64,000 bases of DNA from Kribbella antiqua (GTDB lineage: Bacteria > Actinomycetota > Actinomycetes > Propionibacteriales > Kribbellaceae), in the NCBI RefSeq assembly GCF_004345665.1, contig NZ_SLWR01000017.1, positions 62,001 through 126,000 of the forward strand. The letters run 5' to 3'. Shown piece by piece: positions 1 through 7,432 of the stretch. The notes beneath the pieces were generated by a model, which saw only the letters and a list, made by a program, of their open reading frames with translations, ran no database searches and was not told where the DNA came from. The position numbers and the translations under genes were made by a program. The stretch's first letter is position 1, and each line of letters begins with the position of its first letter.

Positions 1-1
1 A

Positions 2-1048
2 GCCGGGTTGTTCCCGGGCGTCATCCTCTACATCACCTACTGGGCGGTGGCGGAGTACCGCTCGCGGTTCACCGGCCTGTTCATGATGGGCATCCCGCTG
101 GCTTATGTGTTCGGCGGGCCGCTTTCAGGCGCGTTTCTCGACCTGCACGGCGCACTCAGCCTGGCCGGCTGGCAGTGGATGTTCGGTCTCGAGGGTCTGC
201 TCACCGTGGTCTTCGGGGTGTGGATCTACTTCTACCTGGACTCCAAGCCGGACGACGCGAAGTGGCTGACAGGCGAGGAGAAGAAGGTCCTGAACGCCGC
301 GATCGCGCTGGACAACGAGGAGCGCGCTGCGGCCGGCAATGGTCACCACGAGCCCTGGTACAAGCCGCTGACCAATCCGCGACTGGTGTACGTCGCGCTG
401 TGCTCGTTCTCCGTCCAGATCTGCATGTACGGCTTCACCTTCTACCTGCCGAGCCAGGTCCAGGCGCTCACCGGCCAGAAGATCGGCTTCCTGGTCGGCG
501 TCATCACCGCTGTCCCGTGGGTGGTCGCGCTGGTGATCACCCGGTACACGACGCTGTTCTCCGACAAGACCGGGCAGCGACGCTGGACGGCTGTCTTCGC
601 TTACTCCCTGGCCGTCATCGGTCTCACCGGATCGGTGCTGTTCAAGGCCGAGCCGGTCGTCGCGATCGCCTTCCTCTGCCTTGTCGCGGGCTCTTTGGTC
701 TCGGTCCAGCCGATCATGTGGACCTTCCCCGCCTCGATCCTGACCGGCGCCGCCGCGGCCACCGGCATCGGCCTGATCAACTCGCTCGGCAACCTCGGCG
801 GCTTCTTCGCCCCGAACATCCGGGCCGCCGTCCTCAACGCGTACGGTTTCGTCTCGCCGCCGAAGACCGGCACTCTCGACGCCGCTCAACTGGCCGTCAA
901 CGCCCATGCCCAGGACATGGCGACGTACACCATCGCCGGAGTGGGCGTGATCGGGATGGTCCTGTTCGCGTGCATCACGTTCGTGGGTTACCAAGGCAAG
1001 ATCCAGCCGGTCGGCCGCAAGCTGAAGACCGCAGGGGCTCTGGTATGA
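2..1048 (+). CDS. MFS transporter, 5' end missing (anion:cation symporter type)
   Basis: Inner-membrane secondary transporter whose first part lies outside the window; reading is open from base 2. The visible 348 residues hold about nine hydrophobic segments and a charged central loop around residues 75-120, the usual break between the two six-helix halves. The pattern resembles the ACS family (tartrate, phthalate, hexuronate and similar organic-acid importers). Its stop overlaps the start of the DUF1537 kinase gene by ATGA, so it belongs to the same operon and most likely imports the acid that the next two enzymes process. The substrate is inferred from context only. Confidence 0.88.
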   Translation, partial: AGLFPGVILYITYWAVAEYRSRFTGLFMMGIPLAYVFGGPLSGAFLDLHGALSLAGWQWMFGLEGLLTVVFGVWIYFYLDSKPDDAKWLTGEEKKVLNAAIALDNEERAAAGNGHHEPWYKPLTNPRLVYVALCSFSVQICMYGFTFYLPSQVQALTGQKIGFLVGVITAVPWVVALVITRYTTLFSDKTGQRRWTAVFAYSLAVIGLTGSVLFKAEPVVAIAFLCLVAGSLVSVQPIMWTFPASILTGAAAATGIGLINSLGNLGGFFAPNIRAAVLNAYGFVSPPKTGTLDAAQLAVNAHAQDMATYTIAGVGVIGMVLFACITFVGYQGKIQPVGRKLKTAGALV

Positions 1049-2475
1049 GCGCCTCCCCGACGGTGCCGGCTGTGCTCGAGCTTCCCGGCGCCGCGGCACG
1101 GATCCGCGAGTACAACCTCCGCACCGGCCGCAGACTCGCCGTACTGGACGACGATCCGACCGGCTCCCAGGCGGTGCACGGCGTCTCGATCGTGACCGTG
1201 CTCGAACGGTCCGAGTACGCCGCCGGGCTCGCCGCCCCCGGGGACACCTGCTTCATCCTCACGAACACACGGGCGCTCGACGAGAACCGGGCCGTCGCGC
1301 TGAACCGCACTGCTGCGCACGACCTCTATGCCTTTGCCGACGCCGCTGGGGCGACCGTCGAGGTCGTGTCGCGCAGTGACAGCACGCTCCGCGGCCATGT
1401 GCTCGCCGAGGTCGAGACGATCGCGGCCGAACACCTGGCCGTCACCGGCCGACCAGTCGACGGTGTGCTGTTCTGCCCGGCGATGCTCGAAGCCGGCCGC
1501 TTCACTGTCGAGGACGTCCACTTCGCCGTTGTCGACGGCGAGCCGACGCCGGTCGGCCAGACGGAGTTTGCCAGGGACGAGACCTTCGGCTACACCTCCT
1601 CGAACCTGCGGGACTTCCTCGCGGAGCGGTCGGGCGGTACGGCGGTCGTGCACAGCCTCTCGCTGGAGGACATCCGGGTCGGCGGCCCCGAGCGGGTCGC
1701 CGAGATCCTCACCGCGGTCTCCGGACTCGGCTGGGTCATCGTCAATTGCACGTCGTACGCCGATCTCGAAGTGGTCGCACTCGGTTTGCAGCACGCCCAG
1801 GACGCGGGCAAGACCTTCCTGACCCGGTCCGGGCCTTCCTTCGTCCGGGCGCTGGCCGGTATCGAGGCGAAGGAGGCCCTCGGTCCGGCCGACATCGCGA
1901 TCGACAGGTCCCGCGCGCGGCACGGCCTCATCGCGGTCGGTAGCCACGTCGGGCTCACCACTCGGCAGGTGGAGGCGGCGCGACAGCGCGGCGGTCTCGT
2001 CGAGGTCGAGCTCCGGGTTCCTGACCTGCTCGACTCGCGGACTGCCGCGGCTCACATCGACGAAGCTGCGGCACGAATCGTCGCAGCCCTGCCGGTGTCC
2101 GACGTACTCGTCTGCACCAGCCGCGACCTGGTTGCGGTGGACGGCGACCCCGACGCGAGCCTGGACATCTCCCGCACAGTGTCGGCGGCGCTGGTCAGCG
2201 TCGTCCAAAAGGCCCGCGCAGCCCGGCCAGCGTGGGTCGTCGCTAAGGGCGGCATCACCTCCCACGATCTGGCGGTCCGCGGCCTGGGGATCCGGCGGGC
2301 GACGGTCGCCGGACAATTCCTGCCCGGACAGATCTCCCTGCTCACCCCGGACGAGGCCCCGGCCGAAGTCATCGGCTGCCCGTACGTCGTCTTCCCCGGA
2401 AACGTCGGCGGACCCGACGCATTGGCACTCGTCCTCGACCGCCTCCGAGCCGCTACTGAAGGAGCATTGGCATGA
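1045..2475 (+). CDS. Four-carbon acid sugar kinase family protein (DUF1537)
   Basis: A 476-residue cytoplasmic kinase. The family phosphorylates C4 sugar acids such as D-threonate, D-erythronate or 3-oxo-tetronate (DtnK/OtnK type). The diagnostic N-terminal motif DDDPTGSQ is at residues 35-42, SDSTLRGH follows near 112, and the C-terminal nucleotide-binding half has AKGGITSHD near 400 and FPGNVGGPDAL near the end. Length fits the family. The ATG overlaps the transporter stop (ATGA) and the stop overlaps the dehydrogenase start (ATGA), so the three genes are translationally coupled. The aldolase (OtnC) and isomerase (OtnI) that often accompany it are not in the window and may lie upstream of base 1. 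Confidence 0.9.
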   Translation: MSASPTVPAVLELPGAAARIREYNLRTGRRLAVLDDDPTGSQAVHGVSIVTVLERSEYAAGLAAPGDTCFILTNTRALDENRAVALNRTAAHDLYAFADAAGATVEVVSRSDSTLRGHVLAEVETIAAEHLAVTGRPVDGVLFCPAMLEAGRFTVEDVHFAVVDGEPTPVGQTEFARDETFGYTSSNLRDFLAERSGGTAVVHSLSLEDIRVGGPERVAEILTAVSGLGWVIVNCTSYADLEVVALGLQHAQDAGKTFLTRSGPSFVRALAGIEAKEALGPADIAIDRSRARHGLIAVGSHVGLTTRQVEAARQRGGLVEVELRVPDLLDSRTAAAHIDEAAARIVAALPVSDVLVCTSRDLVAVDGDPDASLDISRTVSAALVSVVQKARAARPAWVVAKGGITSHDLAVRGLGIRRATVAGQFLPGQISLLTPDEAPAEVIGCPYVVFPGNVGGPDALALVLDRLRAATEGALA

Positions 2476-3344
2476 CCACCATCGGCTGGATTGGACTGGG
2501 CGCTATGGGAGGCCCGATGGCGCAGTGCGTCGCGGCTGCCGGCTACCCGGTTTCGGCGTACGACGTCTCACTCGAGCGGGCGCGATCGTTGGCCGGCGGG
2601 GACCTGACTGCAGTCGACTCCATCCGGGCAGCTGCCACGGGCGCGACGGTCCTTGTCCTGATGGTCGCGACGCCGGATCAGGTCGAGGCTGTGCTGTTCG
2701 GCGAGGGTGGCGCGGCCGGTGAGCTGGAGCCCGGCGCGGTCGTCGTGGTGATGGCGACTGTCGGTCCGGGACCGGTCGAGAGCTGGGCGCGCCGGCTCGG
2801 CGAGCTTGGCGTGGGACTTGTCGACGCGCCGGTGTCGGGTGGTGTCGCTCGGGCCGCCAAGGGCGATCTGCTGGTGATGGTGTCCGGCTCCGCCGAAGAT
2901 CTCGCGGCGACGCGACCGATCATCGACGCGATGGCTTCGACCGCCCCGGTGGTCGGCCCGGTGCCCGGCGACGGCCAGAAGGTCAAGGTCGTCAACCAGT
3001 TGCTGTGCGGGGTCCACATCGCCGTGGCCGGCGAGGCCCTGGCACTGGCCGACTCGATGGGCCTGGACGTCGAAGCGACCTGGGAGGTGCTGAAGGCCGG
3101 AGCTGCCGGATCGTTCATGTTCGGCGACCGGGGCGGCCGGATGGTCGCCGGCGCCTTCGACGACGTCCGCAGTGCGCTCGACATCTTCGTCAAGGACATG
3201 GGCATCGTCACCACGACCGCGAAGTCGGTCGACCAACCCACGCCTCTGGCCGCCGTCGCGGAACAGCTCTACCTGACCGGTCGGCGCAAAGGACTCGGCC
3301 GCAAGGACGATTCGATCGTCTACGGGATTCTTCGCGGCCGGTAG
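2472..3344 (+). CDS. NAD(P)-dependent oxidoreductase, 3-hydroxyisobutyrate dehydrogenase family (L-threonate dehydrogenase-like)
   Basis: A 290-residue beta-hydroxyacid dehydrogenase. The Rossmann motif GLGAMGGP is at residues 8-15, the substrate loop VDAPVSGG near 117, and the catalytic lysine sits in GQKVKVVNQ near 172. Family members oxidise 3-hydroxyisobutyrate, tartronate semialdehyde (reverse direction) or L-threonate/D-erythronate. Coupling by ATGA to a DUF1537 kinase favours the LtnD-like role, which makes the 2-oxo-tetronate that feeds the kinase branch. Substrate assignment is inference from the neighbourhood. Confidence 0.88.
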   Translation: MTTIGWIGLGAMGGPMAQCVAAAGYPVSAYDVSLERARSLAGGDLTAVDSIRAAATGATVLVLMVATPDQVEAVLFGEGGAAGELEPGAVVVVMATVGPGPVESWARRLGELGVGLVDAPVSGGVARAAKGDLLVMVSGSAEDLAATRPIIDAMASTAPVVGPVPGDGQKVKVVNQLLCGVHIAVAGEALALADSMGLDVEATWEVLKAGAAGSFMFGDRGGRMVAGAFDDVRSALDIFVKDMGIVTTTAKSVDQPTPLAAVAEQLYLTGRRKGLGRKDDSIVYGILRGR

Positions 3345-3353
3345 CGTCGGCTC

Positions 3354-3815
3354 ATGGGAGATCTTGAGTTGTTGCGGCAGGCGGTCGAGTTGGCGCGAGT
3401 GAACGTGGCCGAGGGACAGTTGCCGTTCGGGGCGGTGATCGCGCGTGGAGACGACGAGGTCGTCGCGGTCGGGGTGAACACCTCGTTGCGCGACAACGAT
3501 CCGAGCGCACACGGCGAGGTCGAGGCGATCCGGGCGGCGTGCCGGGAGTTGGGCACAATCACCTTGGCCGGTACGACGCTCTACACGAGCTGCGAGCCCT
3601 GCCCGATCTGCCACACGATCGCGATCGCCGCGGAAGTGGACCGGATCGTGTACGCGGCGCCGAAGGAGTGGGTGCCCGACCTGGGCACGCCGTTCGCTCC
3701 GGTGCTGTTCGACATCCAGGCGGCGGCTCGCCAACTCGATCCCGACCGGATCTCGCAGATCGAACTACCCGAAGCTCGTGAACCGTTCGCCGCGTTCCTG
3801 GAGCAACGCCGGTGA
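3354..3815 (+). CDS. Nucleoside/guanine deaminase-type zinc hydrolase
   Basis: A 153-residue protein of the cytidine/deoxycytidylate deaminase superfamily. The zinc site is visible as H53-G-E55 and PCPIC with C83 and C86; E55 is the proton shuttle. HGE stands where most relatives have HAE, but ligand and catalytic positions are intact. Size and the TSCEPCPIC signature fit the GuaD/TadA-like branch acting on guanine or free nucleosides rather than tRNA. It starts 9 bases after the dehydrogenase and may be read from the same transcript, though its chemistry has no obvious link with threonate use. Confidence 0.85.
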   Translation: MGDLELLRQAVELARVNVAEGQLPFGAVIARGDDEVVAVGVNTSLRDNDPSAHGEVEAIRAACRELGTITLAGTTLYTSCEPCPICHTIAIAAEVDRIVYAAPKEWVPDLGTPFAPVLFDIQAAARQLDPDRISQIELPEAREPFAAFLEQRR

Positions 3816-4290
3816 AGCTCGGGCTGAACCTGCTCAACTACGGTCCCGGCACCACGCCCGAGGTGCTGCTCGGCTGGGCGCGTTTCGCCGAGGAGAACAG
3901 GGTTCGCGATCGCGATGATCTCTGATCACATCGCGCTGACGCCGGAGGTGCAGGCGCTGTATCCGGTCCCCTTCTACGACCCCTTCACCACCATCGCCTG
4001 GCTCGCCGCGAACACCAGCGACCTGCTGCTCGGCACGTCGGTGTTGGTCCTCCCCTACCGGCATCCCTTGCAGGTCGCACGAACCGGCGCCAATCTCGAT
4101 GCCTTCAGCAACGGCCGGTTCGTGCTCGGCGTCGGCTCCGGCTGGTCGTCGGAGGAGTACGCCGCTCTCGGCGTACCGTTCGACCGTCGCGGCGCCATCA
4201 CCGACGAGTACCTGGCCGCGATCGTCCCCGCCTGGACCAACGACGTCACCTCCTCCCCCGGACCACACGCGCCGTACGACGAGATCCACA
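3812..4290 (+). pseudogene. Broken luciferase-like (LLM, F420-type) oxidoreductase
   Basis: A GTG at 3812 overlaps the deaminase stop and begins VKLGLNLLNYGPGTT, the usual beta1 strand of a luciferase-like monooxygenase. One extra base at about 3899 shifts the frame; from 3900 the next frame continues the family sequence (GFAIAMISDHIAL, then GTSVLVLPYRHP and GRFVLGVGSGW). Homology stops near 4290, around residue 160 of an expected 280 or more, where the convergent methyltransferase begins. A point frameshift plus loss of the C-terminal half suggests a relic and not just one sequencing error. An intact LLM gene is at 31138. Confidence 0.75.
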
Positions 4291-4354
4291 CCAGGACAAA
4301 GGCCTTCCAGTACTGCGATCCGCGGCGGCCGAAGCGAGGGTCGCCGTACCCACC

Positions 4355-5182
4355 TCAGGGGCGCCAGATGACTGCGGCGACCTCGCGGGTGCGTTCGGAG
4401 AAGTGGCCTTGGTCCGAAGCTTTGGTCAGTAGGTCGCGGAGGTCTGCTTGGAAGGCTGGGAGGTCGTCCGCGAACTGGTTCGGGGTTGAGCTGGAGAGTG
4501 AGAAGACGGCCGCGGTGACGTCCTCGACGGAGCGTTCCACGACTTCGTTGCCCCCGGCGGAGACTCTGGTTGGGCCTTGGTAGCCGGCTGCCAGCATGAC
4601 CTTCTCCTCGCCGCCTCGGGTGCCGGTAGGCAGGTGTCCTTGGCCTGCACGCCGTACCGGACCCAGGTACTTCGCAACCAGCTCGTCGATGCGGTCCCAC
4701 GGCGGACGCGGGTGCGGTAGCGGGTCGTCGCCGTCCACGCCCCGATGGGTGGAGGCGGCGACATGGACCCAGAAGCCACCGGGCTCGATCATGTCGCGGA
4801 CTCTCTCCGCAACCAGCTCCTGATCCATCCAGTGAAACGCCTGCGCGAAACTGACCACCCGGAAGGTCCCGAGATCCGCGGGCAGCGCCTCGCCCCGCAG
4901 CTGCCTCCACTCGATGGTGCTGGATCGCCGAGACGCCACCTCGATCATCTCCCGATCGGCGTCCACCCCCACGGCCGCTTCGAACAACGGCGCCAGCAAC
5001 ACCGTCAGGGAGCCCGGACCACACCCCACATCCAGCAGCCGCCCCCGGCCGTCCAGCCCAAGCTCCGAACGCAATACCTCCGCCAGCTCAGCCGGATATT
5101 CCATCCGTCCCACCGCGTAGTGCTCGGCACTACCGGCGAACAAAGTCTCGTCCCACTGCCAGGTCCACTCGCCCGAGTTCAC
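4355..5182 (-). CDS. Class I SAM-dependent methyltransferase
   Basis: A 275-residue cytosolic methyltransferase. Motif I is DVGCGPGS at residues 51-58, followed by VGVDAD as the acidic end of beta2. It resembles the UbiE/COQ5-like small-molecule methyltransferases of the Methyltransf_11/25 type (start WDETLFAGSAEHYAVGR). The substrate cannot be read from sequence. It stands alone, convergent with the broken luciferase-like gene. Confidence 0.85.
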   Translation of the reverse strand: MNSGEWTWQWDETLFAGSAEHYAVGRMEYPAELAEVLRSELGLDGRGRLLDVGCGPGSLTVLLAPLFEAAVGVDADREMIEVASRRSSTIEWRQLRGEALPADLGTFRVVSFAQAFHWMDQELVAERVRDMIEPGGFWVHVAASTHRGVDGDDPLPHPRPPWDRIDELVAKYLGPVRRAGQGHLPTGTRGGEEKVMLAAGYQGPTRVSAGGNEVVERSVEDVTAAVFSLSSSTPNQFADDLPAFQADLRDLLTKASDQGHFSERTREVAAVIWRP

Positions 5183-5263
5183 CTGCCGATGCTATCCAGC
5201 TGCCGCCTTACGTCGAGCGGTTTTCCGGCGCACACTCGGCAGTAACGGGGACGGAGGGGAACT

Positions 5264-6031
5264 ATGTGGCAGCCAGATGGGTGGGATGTGCGGGTGCGGC
5301 TCGGCGTACTGGCGCCGCACGCAGATGTGGGACCGGAGTCGGAGCTGCAGGCAATGGCTCCGGAGGGTGTTCGGGTGCATGCGGCGCGGGTTCCGTTCGG
5401 GGCGATGACGACCGGCGGGCTGATGGACCCGACGATTCCGCACGCACCGCTGCAGGCGTTCGTCGAACCGCCGTACATCGACGAAGCCGTGTCGTTGCTC
5501 GCCGCCGCACCGATCGGTGCCATCGGCATCGGTTTCACGAGTTCGGCGTACGTCGTCGGCGCCGAGGGCGAGCACAAGGTCGTCGACCGGCTGATGGAGC
5601 GCAGCGGCGGCATCCCGGTGGTCGCGACCTGCACCTCCGCGGTCGCCGGCCTACGGAAACTGAACGCCAACCGGATAGCGCATTTCGACCCACCGTGGTT
5701 CGACGCCGAACTCAACCGGCTCGGCGCGGAGTACTTCAGATCCCAAGGCTTCGACGTCGTCGCGCACATGTCGTGTGGTCTGCCGAGCAGTCAGCGCAGC
5801 ATCAACCCGTCGGAACTGTTCGCCTGGATCACCAGCCACACACCCGCCGACGCCGAAGCCGTCTTCATCGGCGGCAACGGCTTCCGCACCGTCGGCATCA
5901 TCGCCGCCCTGGAACAAGACCTCCACCGCCCGGTCCTCACCGCCAACCAGTGCCTCCTCTGGGGCCTCCTCCAAGCCGCCAACTCCGCAGCGAAACCAGC
6001 CAACTACGGCCAACTCTTCACGGCGACTTGA
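5264..6031 (+). CDS. Asp/Glu racemase superfamily protein (maleate isomerase / arylmalonate decarboxylase-like)
   Basis: A 255-residue protein with the two-domain fold of maleate cis-trans isomerase and arylmalonate decarboxylase. A GGAGGGG ribosome site lies 6 bases before the ATG. In this superfamily a cysteine in each domain usually acts as acid/base. Here the first equivalent stretch reads FTSSAY (91-96) and the second FIGGNGFRTV (201-210), with no cysteine in either. Cysteines exist at about 123, 171 and 230, outside the canonical positions. It may belong to an actinobacterial subgroup with altered catalysis. The C-terminal motif RPVLTANQ fits the family. Confidence 0.75.
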   Translation: MWQPDGWDVRVRLGVLAPHADVGPESELQAMAPEGVRVHAARVPFGAMTTGGLMDPTIPHAPLQAFVEPPYIDEAVSLLAAAPIGAIGIGFTSSAYVVGAEGEHKVVDRLMERSGGIPVVATCTSAVAGLRKLNANRIAHFDPPWFDAELNRLGAEYFRSQGFDVVAHMSCGLPSSQRSINPSELFAWITSHTPADAEAVFIGGNGFRTVGIIAALEQDLHRPVLTANQCLLWGLLQAANSAAKPANYGQLFTAT

Positions 6032-6445
6032 CCGTCGACGTTCAGGCTCCGAGCCGCCGCAGGAACGACACGAAACTCCCAGCAAACCCGAAGGTAAAGT
6101 CACCGCCAGCGTCACCCACGACACTGGGTGTGCCCGCGGCAACCAAGACATCCGGGCGCGTCCCGCCACCCTGCCGGTCGATCTGCCTGTCATCCATTCC
6201 GCATCACTCCGCTCACCTCGTTGCCGGAGGCCTCATTGCCGGAGAATTGCATGCTGACCTGGCTGTGTTTGTCGCGACAGAAGACGTACGCTGCAATCGG
6301 GGGCGCCACGTGGCGCTGAACGGGGATCCGTACAGCTGCAGGGGGGAACTGCACATGACTGACTTTCGTGCGCCATCCAGACACGGGCGGATGCCAAGTG
6401 GACCAGGCCGGTGCGCCAGGTAACGCCGTGGGTGCGTTTCGGCGG
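6032..6445. other. Intergenic stretch without a convincing gene
   Basis: It holds a possible 51-residue reading frame on the minus strand (separate entry), two short copies of TTGCCGGAG near 6220-6240, and an isolated G-rich ribosome site ahead of an ATG at 6356 whose 22-codon frame ends at 6423 and shows no family resemblance. Otherwise I see nothing functional. Confidence 0.5.
6042..6197 (-). CDS. Possible small protein, 51 residues
   Basis: Starts MDDRQIDRQGGG and ends SFVSFLRRLGA; the ATG at 6197 has a GGAG about 8 bases upstream. The end reads like a natural helical C-terminus, so it could also be the tail of a decayed larger gene. Family unknown. Confidence is low because it is short and G-rich. 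Confidence 0.25.
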   Translation of the reverse strand: MDDRQIDRQGGGTRPDVLVAAGTPSVVGDAGGDFTFGFAGSFVSFLRRLGA

Positions 6446-7162
6446 ATGCTGGTCTGGATTTCGGGCGCGTCGGCCGGGCTGGGTGCCGCGCTGGCGGCAA
6501 CGATCCCGTTCGATGCCGAGCTGGTGGACATCTCCCGGCGCGGGGGTACGCCGGGGACTCATCACGTCGCGGTAGATCTCGCCAACCCGGACATGTGGCC
6601 ACTGGTCGAGGAGGACTTCAACCGCCGCCTGGCGACCTTTGACGGCGACGGCGTGGTGTTTGTTCACAACGCCGCCACTTTGACGCCGCTGGGTCCTGCC
6701 GGCGCGGTCAGCACCGCCGAGTACACGCGGAACGTGCTGCTCAACTCGGCGGCCGCGCAGGTGCTCGGTCATGCGTTCCTGCGAGCTGTTGCCGATAGCA
6801 AGCTCGAGCAGCACCTCGTGATGGTGTCGTCGGGCGCCGGCCGCCGTCCGCACGAAGGCGAGTCCAGCTACTGCGCGGGCAAAGCGGCGCTGGATCAATG
6901 GGTGCGAGCCGTCGGACTCGAACAGCAACGGCGCAACCCTGGTTGCCGGGTGATTTCCGTGGCACCAGGCGCGATCGATACCGACATGCAGGCCGAGCTC
7001 CGCGCCGCCAGAGCCGATATGTTCCCCGAGGTCTACCGCTTCCGGCAGCTAGAGGCAGAGGGCCGGCTGGCGAAACCCGAGGACGTGGCCAGGACGATCT
7101 GGTCCCTGCTTGATCGCGACGTCGCGAACGGGGCCGTTCTCCACGTCCGGGACATCACCTGA
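6446..7162 (+). CDS. Short-chain dehydrogenase/reductase (SDR)
   Basis: A 238-residue Rossmann oxidoreductase. The nucleotide motif is SGASAGLG (6-13), HNAAT follows near residue 77, catalytic SSG near 130 and YCAGK near 143, and the C-terminal VAPGAIDTDMQ is typical. It resembles the YueD/sepiapterin-reductase-like SDRs. I chose ATG 6446 because the beta1 strand LVWISGAS starts directly after it; an in-frame GTG at 6428 is the alternative. The substrate is unknown. A strong hairpin follows the stop. Confidence 0.82.
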   Translation: MLVWISGASAGLGAALAATIPFDAELVDISRRGGTPGTHHVAVDLANPDMWPLVEEDFNRRLATFDGDGVVFVHNAATLTPLGPAGAVSTAEYTRNVLLNSAAAQVLGHAFLRAVADSKLEQHLVMVSSGAGRRPHEGESSYCAGKAALDQWVRAVGLEQQRRNPGCRVISVAPGAIDTDMQAELRAARADMFPEVYRFRQLEAEGRLAKPEDVARTIWSLLDRDVANGAVLHVRDIT

Positions 7163-7211
7163 CCAAACCTCACCCAACACCACGCCGTTTCCGGCCGCCC
7201 CCGCCGCTGAC

Positions 7212-7256
7212 CACGTAGCGACCACCCGCCAGGTCCAGGCGGGTGGTCGCTACGTG
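7212..7256. terminator. Perfect 19-bp hairpin downstream of the SDR gene
   Basis: Arms at 7212-7230 and 7238-7256 are exact reverse complements with a 7-base loop. No clear U-run follows, as is common in high-GC actinomycetes. It separates the SDR gene from the sugar operon. Confidence 0.8.
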
Positions 7257-7335
7257 TGCGCCATGAGAGCGCGATCCCTGCGCCACCGGACCAGTGCTCT
7301 CGGTGGTCACGGTTTGGCAACTGCCGCACGAGGTC

Positions 7336-7414
7336 TTGTCAAGGATTATTCCAATGGTTAGTTTAACCGCCACGAAAACCCTCAGGGTTCAACAGAAAAC
7401 CTCAGGGTTCAACA
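7336..7414 (+). promoter_or_regulatory. Promoter, operator and tandem repeat of the GH35 sugar operon
   Basis: A -35 TTGTCA (7336-7341) and a -10 TAGTTT (7359-7364) are 17 bases apart. A palindrome, GGTTA-gtt-TAACC (7356-7368), covers the -10, which is where a repressor would block polymerase; the ROK gene at the end of the operon is the natural candidate. Two near-identical tandem copies follow in the leader (7374-7394 and 7395-7414), each containing CTCAGGGTTCAACA; the first also holds AACCCT-c-AGGGTT. This is an AT-rich island in GC-rich DNA. Confidence 0.6.
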
Positions 7415-7432
7415 CGTGGGAGGTTCAGCGCG

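Noticed and set aside
175-1044. Long plus-strand frame ahead of the DUF1537 kinase
   Set aside because: It is an Arg-rich shadow of the transporter gene; the kinase starts at ATG 1045.
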